Shown here: one piece after another, positions 27,313 through 37,600 of the stretch
Layout of the letters: each line of letters begins with the position of its first letter
How positions within the stretch are numbered: position 1 is the first letter of the stretch
Assembly (NCBI RefSeq): GCF_004345785.1
Contig: NZ_SLXI01000002.1
Span: 384,778 to 448,777, forward strand
DNA length: 64,000 bases
Direction: 5' to 3'
Origin: Bisgaardia hudsonensis
GTDB taxonomy: Bacteria; Pseudomonadota; Gammaproteobacteria; Enterobacterales; Pasteurellaceae
The notes under the pieces: generated by a model
The model's input: only the letters and a program-made list of their open reading frames with translations
Told to the model about the DNA's origin: nothing
Databases searched by the model: none
Program-made: the position numbers and the translations under genes

Positions 27313-28059
27313 TTAAATCTTATTAAGATACTTATTTCTAATAGAAGTAAAATGAATAATGCAATAGAATAATCCTATATGCACAAGCCAAGCAATTATC
27401 GTTGATGTTAAAAGATCAATGGGATAGTGCATACCTAATCGTAAACGACTAACTAACATTAAAATAGCCCAGATACTAATAAATGCAGTAATCCATTTTA
27501 ATTTAGGATTTTCACGTCCTAAAATTTTTGAAAATCCAGTTGCAAGTAACAACCAAGTAACTGCAAATATGGTATGTCCAGAAGGAAAAGAATAGCCTGT
27601 TTCTTTTGCTCTATGTTCAACTAACCAGCTTGGCACATTATCAAAATTAACTGAATGATAATAATGCTGAACTATATTAGCTCTTTTCTCTTTAGATTGA
27701 TCATAAAAATATTCCGTCATCATATTCGAATGTTCACTGATAGCGGAAATAAATGGTCTAGGCTCAGCAAAAACTGTTTTTAACCCAGATTTAATTCCTT
27801 GTGTCAAAACCACTGAGAATGCCATAGTGATAATCACTAAAATCGCTTGTTTTTTATTAGAAATACTGACAAAGTAAATGAGAGCAAAAAAACCACAGGT
27901 TATAATGGCATAAGGAACACTTCCTGTCTCAGTAATAAGATAAAGCAAATAATCAAAACGAGTTAATGACATATTTTCTTGCCAATGCCAACCGATTGTT
28001 AACGTAAAAAGTGGTACCAAACAAAGTAATAAAGTATATAATGACAATCGTATTAACAT
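27313..28059 (-). CDS. pgpB: PAP2 phosphatase, PgpB type
   Basis: This 248-residue inner-membrane enzyme has the three PAP2 motifs: KSGLKTVFAEPRP, FPSGHT with the catalytic-pocket His, and SRLRLGMHYPIDLL with the nucleophile His. About six helices and a periplasmic active site fit PgpB, which dephosphorylates phosphatidylglycerophosphate and undecaprenyl pyrophosphate. It is divergent from ribA, the same arrangement as in E. coli, which supports the name. Confidence 0.9.
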   Translation of the reverse strand: MLIRLSLYTLLLCLVPLFTLTIGWHWQENMSLTRFDYLLYLITETGSVPYAIITCGFFALIYFVSISNKKQAILVIITMAFSVVLTQGIKSGLKTVFAEPRPFISAISEHSNMMTEYFYDQSKEKRANIVQHYYHSVNFDNVPSWLVEHRAKETGYSFPSGHTIFAVTWLLLATGFSKILGRENPKLKWITAFISIWAILMLVSRLRLGMHYPIDLLTSTIIAWLVHIGLFYCIIHFTSIRNKYLNKI

Positions 28060-28128
28060 TTTATCAACCTTTAAGAATCATAAAGTGTGTATTCTAGCAT
28101 TTCTATATAAAAAGAATAAGGATTTATT

Positions 28129-28782
28129 ATGTCAACAATTCAGCTTGTGACAGAAGCAAATTTACCAACTGAATTTGGACTATTTCGCATTGTAGGATTC
28201 GAGTTTCCTGATACCAAAAAAGAACATATTGCATTAGTAATGGGTGATGTAGCACAATCAGAAGAGCCAATACTTGCTCGTATTCATTCAGAATGTTTAA
28301 CTGGTGATGCCTTACATAGTTTAAAATGCGATTGTGGTTTTCAATTAGCTGCGGCATTAAAACAAATTAGTGAAGTAGGTAAAGGTGTACTCATTTATCA
28401 TAGAGAAGAAGGACGTGGAATAGGTATTATTAATAAAATTCGAGCTTATTCATTACAAGATCAAGGTATGGATACTATTGAGGCGAATCTTGCATTAGGT
28501 TTTGCTGCTGATGAACGTAATTTTAACGTTTGTGCCGATATTTTTAACTTACTTGGTGTAAAAAAAGTTCGTTTATTAACCAATAATCCACAAAAAATTG
28601 AAACAATGAAACAAGCTGGTATCAATGTTGTTGAACGCATACCGTTAAATGTAGGAGAAAATCGTTACAATACGGAATATTTAGATACCAAAGCAAAAAA
28701 AATGGGGCATTTTATTATTCATAATGGACATAAACATTTAATGGATTGTCCTTATTGTCAAGAAGAAGTCCCTAAAAAATAA
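28129..28782 (+). CDS. ribA: GTP cyclohydrolase II
   Basis: This 217-residue enzyme performs the first step of riboflavin synthesis from GTP. Zinc ligands Cys56, Cys67 and Cys69 lie in [43 protein letters not shown] and LTNNPQK are the GTP-binding segments. Monofunctional: no DHBP synthase domain is fused. No FMN riboswitch fits in the 69-base divergent region to pgpB. Confidence 0.97.
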   Translation: MSTIQLVTEANLPTEFGLFRIVGFEFPDTKKEHIALVMGDVAQSEEPILARIHSECLTGDALHSLKCDCGFQLAAALKQISEVGKGVLIYHREEGRGIGIINKIRAYSLQDQGMDTIEANLALGFAADERNFNVCADIFNLLGVKKVRLLTNNPQKIETMKQAGINVVERIPLNVGENRYNTEYLDTKAKKMGHFIIHNGHKHLMDCPYCQEEVPKK

Positions 28783-28948
28783 TTAATTTAAATCTCTTTT
28801 AAATAATTGGTTTTACCACTACTTATTACAAGAGAAAAAACTGTCTTTTAATAGAAAAAAGCATAAAATGAGTATCTAATTTGCACCAGTACAAAAATGT
28901 TGTTAAAGTGCTACCGAATTTTATTTATTCATTATTAGGAAGAGATGA

Positions 28949-29902
28949 ATGAACCAAGAATATTTAGATTTTGAACTGCCTATTGCAGAACTAGAAGCAA
29001 AAATAGAAGCGTTACGCTCCGTAACGGATCAAGATGAAAAAATCAATCTTGATGATGAAATAGAACGCCTACGTAAAAAAAGTATTGAATTGACGCAAAA
29101 AACTTTTGCAAATCTCGATGCTTGGCAAGTATCACAAATGGCTCGCCATCCGAATAGACCTTATACTTTAGATTATATAAAAAATATTTTTACTGATTTC
29201 CAAGAACTTGCAGGCGATCGTGCTTTTGCAGATGACAAAGCTATTGTTGGTGGACTTGCTCGATTGAATGGTCAGCCAGTTATGATTATCGGTCATCAAA
29301 AAGGTCGAAGCGTAAAACAAAAAGTATTACGTAATTTTGGTATGCCTGCGCCTGAGGGATACCGTAAAGCATTACGCTTAATGCAAATGGCTGAGCGTTT
29401 TCATTTACCTATTTTGACATTTATTGATACACCAGGCGCATACCCTGGTGTGGGGGCGGAAGAGCGAGGACAAGCTGAAGCTATTGCACGTAATCTTAGA
29501 GAAATGTCAACTTTAAAAGTTCCTGTTATCTGTACAGTTATTGGAGAAGGTGGTTCAGGTGGTGCTTTGGCTATCGGCGTTGGCGATAAAGTAAATATGT
29601 TACAATATAGCACCTACTCTGTTATTTCCCCTGAAGGTTGTGCCTCTATATTGTGGAAAAGTGCAGATAAAGCCTCTACCGCAGCAGAAGTAATGGGACT
29701 TACGGCTCAACGATTAAAAGAATTAAAGCTAATTGATAATATCGTGCCAGAACCTCTCGGCGGTGCACATCGAAACTATGAAGAAATGGCAGAAAATCTC
29801 AAAAAACGTTTGTTAGAAGATCTGACCGATCTACAAATTTTAAATATAGACGGACTACTATCAAGACGTTATGAACGCTTAATGAGTTATGGTTATTGCT
29901 AA
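28949..29902 (+). CDS. accA: Acetyl-CoA carboxylase carboxyltransferase, alpha subunit
   Basis: 317 residues, the standard length. An N-terminal helical part ([15 protein letters not shown]) precedes the crotonase-like domain: [53 protein letters not shown] and [15 protein letters not shown], the oxyanion region. It works with AccD (not in this window) to make malonyl-CoA. Its own promoter should lie in the 166-base gap after ribA. Confidence 0.97.
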   Translation: MNQEYLDFELPIAELEAKIEALRSVTDQDEKINLDDEIERLRKKSIELTQKTFANLDAWQVSQMARHPNRPYTLDYIKNIFTDFQELAGDRAFADDKAIVGGLARLNGQPVMIIGHQKGRSVKQKVLRNFGMPAPEGYRKALRLMQMAERFHLPILTFIDTPGAYPGVGAEERGQAEAIARNLREMSTLKVPVICTVIGEGGSGGALAIGVGDKVNMLQYSTYSVISPEGCASILWKSADKASTAAEVMGLTAQRLKELKLIDNIVPEPLGGAHRNYEEMAENLKKRLLEDLTDLQILNIDGLLSRRYERLMSYGYC

Positions 29903-29919
29903 AAAACATTATAAATTTA

Positions 29920-29928
29920 ACCGCACTT
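29920..29928 (-). repeat. DNA uptake signal sequence, intergenic
   Basis: Perfect core ACCGCACTT on the plus strand in the short space between accA and pdxY. Confidence 0.85.
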
Positions 29929-29953
29929 TTATCATAAAATACAGGAAAACATA

Positions 29954-30814
29954 ATGAAAAATATTCTTTCTATTCAATCTCACGTGGTTTATGGCTATGC
30001 AGGAAATAAATCAGCAACGTTTCCAATGCAATTATTAGGTGTCGATGTATGGGCATTAAATACCGTGCAATTCTCTAATCATACCCAATATGGCAAATGG
30101 ACAGGAATGGTCATTCCTAAAGAACAAATTGGCGAAATAGTGCGTGGTATTGATGAAATTAATGCACTATCTGAATGTAATGCCGTACTTTCTGGTTATA
30201 TCGGATCGGCTGAACAAGTAGAAGAAATTGTCAATGCCTTTCATTATGTTAAAAAACGTAATCCAAATGCGATCTATTTATGCGATCCTGTAATGGGACA
30301 TCCAGATAAAGGTTGCATCGTTGCTGATGGAGTAAAAGAAGGTCTAATTAATATCGCTATGCCTCAGGCTGATATTATTACACCAAATCTAGTAGAACTC
30401 AGAGAGTTGAGTGGTTTGTCGGTTAATAATTTTGAAGAAGCTATTGAAGCCGTAAAAATTATTCTGAGTAAAGGACCTAAAAAAGTCTTAGTTAAACATC
30501 TTAGCAAAGTAGGTAAAGATTCAAGCCAATTTGAAATGTTATTAGCTACATCTGAAGGTATTTGGCACATTAGTCGACCATTACATAACTTTACCAAAGA
30601 ACCTGTTGGTGTTGGCGATTTAACCGCAGGATTATTCCTTGCTAATTTACTCAATGGAAAATCCGATCTTGACGCTTTTGAACATACGGCAAATGCAGTT
30701 AATGATGTAATGGAAACCACCCACAATGCTGGAGTTTATGAACTCCAAACTATTGCCGCAAGAGATTTAATTATTAATCCTCAAAGCCATTATAAAGCAG
30801 TGAAGATTAGTTAA
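29954..30814 (+). CDS. pdxY: Pyridoxal kinase PdxY
   Basis: This 286-residue ribokinase-fold enzyme matches Pdx[45 protein letters not shown] at the substrate end, [17 protein letters not shown], and [13 protein letters not shown] with the catalytic Asp in GVGD. It converts pyridoxal to pyridoxal phosphate in the salvage route. It follows accA by 51 bases and has its own ribosome site (AGGAAA). Confidence 0.95.
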   Translation: MKNILSIQSHVVYGYAGNKSATFPMQLLGVDVWALNTVQFSNHTQYGKWTGMVIPKEQIGEIVRGIDEINALSECNAVLSGYIGSAEQVEEIVNAFHYVKKRNPNAIYLCDPVMGHPDKGCIVADGVKEGLINIAMPQADIITPNLVELRELSGLSVNNFEEAIEAVKIILSKGPKKVLVKHLSKVGKDSSQFEMLLATSEGIWHISRPLHNFTKEPVGVGDLTAGLFLANLLNGKSDLDAFEHTANAVNDVMETTHNAGVYELQTIAARDLIINPQSHYKAVKIS

Positions 30815-30823
30815 TTGATATAA

Positions 30824-30857
30824 AAAATAAGTGGATATTTTTATATCTGCTTATTTT
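30824..30857. terminator. Bidirectional terminator (pdxY / hlyD)
   Basis: Arms AAAATAAG and CTTATTTT with an inner GATAT/ATATC pair, between convergent genes; T-rich on the plus side (CTTTCTTTT). Confidence 0.7.
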
Positions 30858-30916
30858 CTTTCTTTTAATATGATACAATACACCTATTCTTTAAAATAAC
30901 ACGTTCAACTACACTT

Positions 30917-32356
30917 TTATCGTTCCCTTAAACTTTCATCAATAGTGGCTTTTAATGGGCTAAATAGATAATCAATAACACTGCGTTTACCTGTCTTTAT
31001 CTCTGCGGAAACTGCCATGCCTGCCATTAACTCTACTGATTTTCCCTCAATATTCATTGTGCTTTGATTAATTCGTATTGTTGTTGCAAAAACAGCTCCC
31101 AATTTCTCATTGTCAATAGCATCAAAACTAATGTTTTTTACTTTACCCGTGAGATACCCATAGCGAGTATAAGGAAAAGCCTCTATTTTAATCACCACTT
31201 CTTGTCCTGTTTTTACAAAACCAATATCTTTATTTGTAATCATTGCTTCTATTTCTAGATAATCTTGTTTCGGTACGATTACCATTAAAGATTGAGCAGT
31301 AGTAACTACCCCTCCAATGGTATAAGTTTGTAGCTGTTGTACTGTTCCTTCCACTGGTGAACGAATTTCTGTAAACTCTTGACGTTCTTTTGATTTTGCT
31401 ACTTCGAAAGAAAACTGAGTTACACTATCATTTGCATTACGTAACTGTTCTAATATATCTCTCCGAAAAGATTCAACATAATAGTTATAATCTTCATTAG
31501 CTTGAGTCAAACTGGCATTAAGCTCATTTAATTTACTTTGCTGTATCTTCAAATTATTAACTAACTCAATAAACTGAGATTCCTGTACATAATATTCTTG
31601 TTTTGAACTATGTCCCTGTTTATAAAGCTTTTTCATCCCATCTCTTAATTCCTTATTATATTTCTCCATTTTTTGTAATTTTGCTACTTCAATTTCTGTC
31701 GTTTTAATTTCTGCCTTTCTTTGTTCAATTGTTGCTTTCAATTTTTGTTTTTGAGCCTTCCACGTTGTATATTGGCTTTGAGCTAGTAATTGTTCTTGTT
31801 TGAAGAATAAGTAATCATTAGAAAATAGTAGTTTGCTTTGCTCATCTTCTTCTAATATAGGTGAGGTTTCTATATCTATTGCATTCAATAATGCTCGTTG
31901 TCTAAGTTGAGAAAGTTTTGCTGCTTTTAATACTTCCTCTGATTTTGAATAATCAGATTCTGCACCTAGTGCAACTAATTCCATTAATAATTGACCTTTT
32001 TTAACTTCCTCACCATTACTTACATACACTTTTTTAACTACCGCTGTTTCAATTGGTTGAATAATTTTACTGCGTCCACTTGGGGTAATTTCTCCAGGAG
32101 CAACAACCACAATATCCACTTTTCCAAACCAAGCCCATAAAATTGCTAATAATAAAAATAAAATTATTAATCGACCTACCCATCTTGGTAACACAGAAAC
32201 TGGAGTATCAATTAATTCTAAGTGAGCGGGAAGAAAGGCATTCTCATCCGATTTACGCTCTGGGGTATCGAGCTGTTTACGTATTTTCCATGTTTCTTTA
32301 AAAATACCTAAATAACGCTTGGCTAAATCACATAATCCCTGCCACCATAAATTCAT
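30917..32356 (-). CDS. Type I secretion adaptor (HlyD family)
   Basis: This 479-residue protein bridges the inner-membrane ABC exporter and TolC. It has a cytoplasmic start, one transmembrane helix (57-77), a lipoyl half (VAPGEITPSGRSKIIQPIETAVVKKVYVSNGEEVKKGQLL), a long coiled-coil hairpin (about 130-320), the second lipoyl half (IRSPVEGTVQQLQTYTIGGVVTTAQSLMVIVP), and a beta-barrel domain. It is the last gene of the RTX unit, 12 bases after the ABC gene. TolC itself is not encoded here. Confidence 0.95.
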   Translation of the reverse strand: MNLWWQGLCDLAKRYLGIFKETWKIRKQLDTPERKSDENAFLPAHLELIDTPVSVLPRWVGRLIILFLLLAILWAWFGKVDIVVVAPGEITPSGRSKIIQPIETAVVKKVYVSNGEEVKKGQLLMELVALGAESDYSKSEEVLKAAKLSQLRQRALLNAIDIETSPILEEDEQSKLLFSNDYLFFKQEQLLAQSQYTTWKAQKQKLKATIEQRKAEIKTTEIEVAKLQKMEKYNKELRDGMKKLYKQGHSSKQEYYVQESQFIELVNNLKIQQSKLNELNASLTQANEDYNYYVESFRRDILEQLRNANDSVTQFSFEVAKSKERQEFTEIRSPVEGTVQQLQTYTIGGVVTTAQSLMVIVPKQDYLEIEAMITNKDIGFVKTGQEVVIKIEAFPYTRYGYLTGKVKNISFDAIDNEKLGAVFATTIRINQSTMNIEGKSVELMAGMAVSAEIKTGKRSVIDYLFSPLKATIDESLRER

Positions 32357-32368
32357 AAGTTATTCTCC

Positions 32369-34489
32369 CTAATTGACTTGTAGCTTATGTAAATAATGAT
32401 ACAAACCATTTTTCTCTAATAATTGCTGATGATTTCCTTGTTCAATTAAATGTCCTTTATCCAATACTAAAATTCGATCACTACGTTGAACAGTTGAAAG
32501 TCTATGGGCAATAATAATAACCGTTCTTCCTTGGCAAATATGTTTCATATTTTGCATAATAATATGCTCTGACTCATAGTCCAGTGCACTCGTTGCTTCA
32601 TCAAAAATAAGGATTTTAGGGTTAGTGACGAGTGCTCTTGCAATAGCAATACGTTGACGTTGTCCCCCAGATAAACTAGCACCATGCTCACCGACAATAG
32701 TATTATAGCCTTCAGATAATTCGGCAATAAATCCATCTGCACCAGCTAGTTTTGCTGCTTGTATTACTCGCTCCATTGGCATGGCTGGTTCACTTAATGC
32801 AATATTATCCCTAATAGAGCGATTAAGGAGAATATTGTCTTGTAATACCACTCCAATTTGACGACGTAACCATGATGGGTCTATTAAGGCGATATCATGC
32901 CCATCAATTAATACTTTTCCATCAGAAGGAACATACAAACGTTGAATCAGTTTTGTTAACGTGCTTTTACCTGACCCCGATCTGCCTACAATACCAATTA
33001 CTTCACCTGGATTGATATGAAGAGATAAATGGCTAAGTATTTCATTGCCATTTGGACGATATCGAAAAGAAACCTCTTGGAATTTAATATCCCCTTTAAT
33101 TTCTGGAGGTGTTAGTTGATTAGTCGGATTTTCAGTTGGAGTGTTTAAAATATCACCAAGACGACTTACAGATATTCCTACTTGTTGAAAATCCTGCCAA
33201 AGTTGAGCTAAACGAATGACAGGTGCGGCTACTTGACCTGCTAACATATTAAAAGCAATTAACTGTCCTATCGTTAAATCACCACTAATCACCAAATGAG
33301 CACCTAACCACAAATTAATTACCATAACTAATTTTTGTATTAATTGCACACCCTGCTGACCAATTGTTGCAAGCTTGGTTACTTTAAAACTAGCATTGAC
33401 ATAACTTGCCAGTTGTTTATCCCAATGTGCAGTCATCTGTGGACTAACCGCCATTGATTTTATAGTATTCATCGCACTAACAGACTCTACTAAAAAAGAC
33501 TGATTATCTGCATTACGAGCAAATTTATCATTTAAATGATGGCGTAATATGGGACTAATAATAGCAGACCAAATCGCATAACAAGGTAGTGAAATTAATA
33601 CTACAACCGTTAACCAAAAACTGTAATACCACATTACTGCAATAAAAATAAATGAAAACATTAAATCTAAAACGGATGTTAGAGTTTGACCTGTTAAAAA
33701 ATTTCGGATTTGTTCTAATTCTCTTATTCTGGCAACAGTATCACCCACTCTACGGTTTTCAAAATAAGATATTGGTAAAGTTAATAAATGGCGAAATAAT
33801 CTAGCCCCTAACTCAACATCAATTCGACTCGTTGTATGAGAGAATACATAAGTTCTAATCCCCCCAAGAACAATCTCAAAAATAACAACTATCGCCAACG
33901 CTATTGCAATCACATTTAAGGTACTAAATCCACGATGCACCAATACTTTATCCATAACTACTTGAAAAAATAGAGGTGTAATCAGTGCAAAAATTTGCAA
34001 CATAATAGAAACTATTAAGACTTCAAAGATAATTTTTCGATATTTAACGATAGCAGGGATAAACCAAGAAAAATCAAATTTTGCTAAACTACCAAGAACA
34101 GAAGCCCTAGAGGCAACAACGATCACTTCTCCTTGATAGCGTTCAGTAAATTCTTCTTCTGTTAATACACTAGGATTTTGAGTATCTAAATCGTGTATAA
34201 GGTAACGTCCATGCTCTTCATCAATACGAGCTAGAATAAAATGTTTGCCATCATCTCGCCAAACCATTACAGGTAAAGATAAAAAAGATAAACGTTTTTG
34301 TTCTTTTTTTATATTTTTAGCTTTTAAACCTAATTTTTTTGCAGCCAGCAACCATCCTTGCTTACTCAGCCCTGTTCCATTAACATCAAATTCATGTTGA
34401 ATTTGATGAGGGTTAACAGAGATACGATGAAAATTTGCTAATAAAACAAGTGCAGATAACGCTAAATCTGAAGGCTTTTGTATAGACAT
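32369..34489 (-). CDS. Type I secretion ABC exporter (HlyB family)
   Basis: I start it at the ATG at 34489 (706 residues), which lines up with HlyB; an in-frame TTG at 34501 lacks a ribosome site. Order: a C39-like domain (1-130) whose catalytic Cys is replaced, so it binds substrate without cutting; six helices (about 140-430); and an ATPase with Walker A GRSGSGKS (502-509), LSGGQ at 606, Walker [10 protein letters not shown] and IAHRLS. The inactive C39 domain is typical of RTX exporters. It follows the RTX gene after a terminator-like hairpin. Confidence 0.95.
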   Translation of the reverse strand: MSIQKPSDLALSALVLLANFHRISVNPHQIQHEFDVNGTGLSKQGWLLAAKKLGLKAKNIKKEQKRLSFLSLPVMVWRDDGKHFILARIDEEHGRYLIHDLDTQNPSVLTEEEFTERYQGEVIVVASRASVLGSLAKFDFSWFIPAIVKYRKIIFEVLIVSIMLQIFALITPLFFQVVMDKVLVHRGFSTLNVIAIALAIVVIFEIVLGGIRTYVFSHTTSRIDVELGARLFRHLLTLPISYFENRRVGDTVARIRELEQIRNFLTGQTLTSVLDLMFSFIFIAVMWYYSFWLTVVVLISLPCYAIWSAIISPILRHHLNDKFARNADNQSFLVESVSAMNTIKSMAVSPQMTAHWDKQLASYVNASFKVTKLATIGQQGVQLIQKLVMVINLWLGAHLVISGDLTIGQLIAFNMLAGQVAAPVIRLAQLWQDFQQVGISVSRLGDILNTPTENPTNQLTPPEIKGDIKFQEVSFRYRPNGNEILSHLSLHINPGEVIGIVGRSGSGKSTLTKLIQRLYVPSDGKVLIDGHDIALIDPSWLRRQIGVVLQDNILLNRSIRDNIALSEPAMPMERVIQAAKLAGADGFIAELSEGYNTIVGEHGASLSGGQRQRIAIARALVTNPKILIFDEATSALDYESEHIIMQNMKHICQGRTVIIIAHRLSTVQRSDRILVLDKGHLIEQGNHQQLLEKNGLYHYLHKLQVN

Positions 34490-34610
34490 GGTCGAATCCA
34501 ATTAAGTGTAATTATTTTCATTATGAATAAAAATAAAATAGTAGCCAAAATCATGATGTTATAACCGAGTTAAAACTATAAAAAAATTTAACCGCTCTTT
34601 TAAAAATAAA

Positions 34611-34654
34611 AAAGCACTCTAATAAGTAAAATCTATTAAATACTAAAGTGCTTT
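34611..34654 (-). terminator. Terminator or attenuator between RTX gene and exporter genes
   Basis: On the minus strand AAAGCACT pairs with AGTGCTTT around a 28-base A/T loop, followed by a T-rich tail. It lies 14 bases after the RTX stop. It should make the RTX transcript more abundant than the exporter transcript. Confidence 0.6.
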
Positions 34655-34667
34655 CTAACAAAATTAT

Positions 34668-37600
34668 CTAACCATAATAACTGGTTACGGCAAGAGAATT
34701 GATATATTGCTCAACTTCGCTACGTGGTACAGAAAGTATATCACTACTATGAGAAGCTTCAAACGTAGCCATTGCTGATACCAACTTCTCAACCTCCGCA
34801 GAGGTTAACACTTTGTTATCATTAAGTTCTACACGTTCAATTTGATAATCTTTATGTAAATACCAGTTATTGACGGTTATTGTATCTGATGTTTCTAAGT
34901 TGGTAATTAATAAATGGCTATCCTTTTTAGAAAACCAAAGATTTTTAGGATCATTTAAATCCGTAAAGCGTATCGTATCAATATCATGTACTCGATGATT
35001 ATAATCCGAATATTCATAAACAATATCTTGACCATGTCTTTTACTAAAGACATAAGTATCTGCACCATAACTACCTTTTAGAATATCATTTCCTTTACCA
35101 CCTTCTAAAATTGAATCCCAATCTTGATAATCTTCTACTATATCATCACCTTCTGTGCCATAAAGATGAATGCCCTCTTTAATAAGAGTAGATAAATCAA
35201 CTTGGCGATCAGTAAATTCAAAACGGTTAATCTGATAATCTTCGTGGTCATAAAAATCTTTAATAGTGATGGAATCATCGCCGTTATAATCAAATAGTAA
35301 TAAATCATCGTCTACCCTACGATATTTCACTTCATCAGAAGCAACATCCGTAAAGCGTATCGTATCAATATCATGCGCTCGATGATTATAGTCCGAATAT
35401 TCATAAATAGTATCTTGTCCATGTCCTTTACTAAAGATATAAGTATCTGCGCCATAATTCCCTTTAAGGATATCATTACCCACACCGCCGATTAGCATAT
35501 CATCACCATTCTTAGCATCTATAATATCGTTACCTAAACCACCTTCAATAATTGAGTTTGCATTCCAATCTATAATCGTATCATCATTTTCTGTACCATA
35601 AAGAGACATTCCTTGCTGACCCAATTCTTTAAGACTAATGATTTTATCCGAAAATTCAAAACGATCAATTTGATAATCCTCATGATTATAGAAATATTTG
35701 ATCATAATAGAATCATCACCGTTATAACCAAATAACAATAAATCATCTCCTATTCGACGATATTTAACTTCATTGGAGGTAACATCTGTGAAACGAATAG
35801 TATCAATATCATGGGCTCGATGATTATAATCTGAATATTCATAAATAGTATCTTGTCCATGCCCCTTACTAAAGATATAGGTATCCGCTCCATAGCTACC
35901 TTTTAATACATCATCTCCTGCTCCACCTTCTAAAATAGAATCCCAAGTAGAATGATCGACTATCGTATCATTACCATCTGTTCCATAAAGATGAATCCCC
36001 TCTTCTATCAATGTGCCTAAATTAATTTGGCGATCACTAAACTCAAAATGATTGATTTGATAATCTTCATGATCAAAGAAAGATTTTATTGTAATAGAGT
36101 CCTCATCATTATAACCAAATAACAATAAATCATCCCCTATGCGACGATACTTCACTTCATCAGAAGCAACATCCGTAAAGCGTATCGTATCAATATCATG
36201 CGCTCGATGATTATAGTCCGAATATTCATAAATAGTATCTTGTCCATGTCCTTTACTAAAGATATAAGTATCTGCGCCATAATTCCCTTTAAGGATATCA
36301 TTACCCACACCGCCGATTAGCGTATCATCACCATTCTTAGCATCTATAATATCGTTACCTAAACCACCTTCAATAATTGAGTTTGCATTCCAATCTACAA
36401 TCGCATCATCATTTTCTGTACCATAAAGAGGCATTCCTTGCTGACCCAATTCTTTAAGACTAATGATTTTATCCGAAAATTCAAAACGATTAATTTGATA
36501 ATCCTCATGATTATAGAAATATTTGATCATAATAGAATCATCACCGTTATAACCGAATAACAATAAATCATCTCCTATTCGACGATATTTAACTTCATTG
36601 GAGGTAACATCTGTGAAACGAATAGTATCAATATCATGGGCTCGATGATTATAATCTGAATATTCATAAATAGTATCTTGTCCATGTCCCTTACTAAAGA
36701 TATAGGTATCCGCTCCATAGCTACCTTTTAATACATCATCTCCTGCTCCACCTTCTAAAATAGAATCCCAAGTAGAATGATCGACTATCGTATCATTACC
36801 ATCTGTTCCATAAAGATGAATCCCCTCTTCTATCAATGTGCCTAAATTAATTTGGCGATCACTAAACTCAAAATGATTGATTTGATAATCTTCATGATCA
36901 AAGAAAGATTTTATTGTAATAGAGTCCTCATCATTATAACCAAATAACAATAAATCATCTCCTATGCGACGATACTTCACTTCATCAGAAGCAACATCCG
37001 TAAAGCGTATCGTATCAATATCATGTGCTCGATGATTATAGTCCGAATATTCATAAATAGTATCTTGTCCATGTCCTTTACTAAAGATATAAGTATCTGC
37101 GCCATAATTCCCTTTAAGGATATCATTACCCACACCACCAATTAGCGTGTCGTCACCACTTTTAGCATCTATAATATCATGACCTAAACCACCTTCAATA
37201 ATTGAGTTAGCATCCCAATCTACTATCGTATCACCTTCTGCTGTACCGAAAACTCTCATACCTTGCTGACCTAGTTCTTTCAGGCTAATGGTTTTATCAG
37301 TAAATTCAAAACTATTGATTTGATAATCTTCATGGTTATAGAAATATTTAATGGTAATTGAATCTTCCCCATTATAACCAAATAGTAAAAGGTCATTCTC
37401 TACTCGACGGTATTTCACCTCATCCGATGCAACATCAGTAAAGCGTATGACATCAATATCATGAGCTCGATGATTATAATCTGAATATTCATAGATAATA
37501 TCTTGTCCATGCCCTTTACTAAAGACATAAGTATCTGCACCATAACCACCCTTAAGCGTATCGTCCCCTGATCCACCAATTAACGTATCGTCACCTTTTT

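Noticed and set aside
28060-28128. FMN riboswitch before ribA or ribD
   Set aside because: The ribA upstream gap is only 69 bases and ribD overlaps nrdR; no RFN-type conserved stems are seen.
34499-34501. TTG as start codon of the HlyB-type exporter
   Set aside because: No ribosome site precedes it; the ATG at 34489 gives the same N-terminal length as HlyB.
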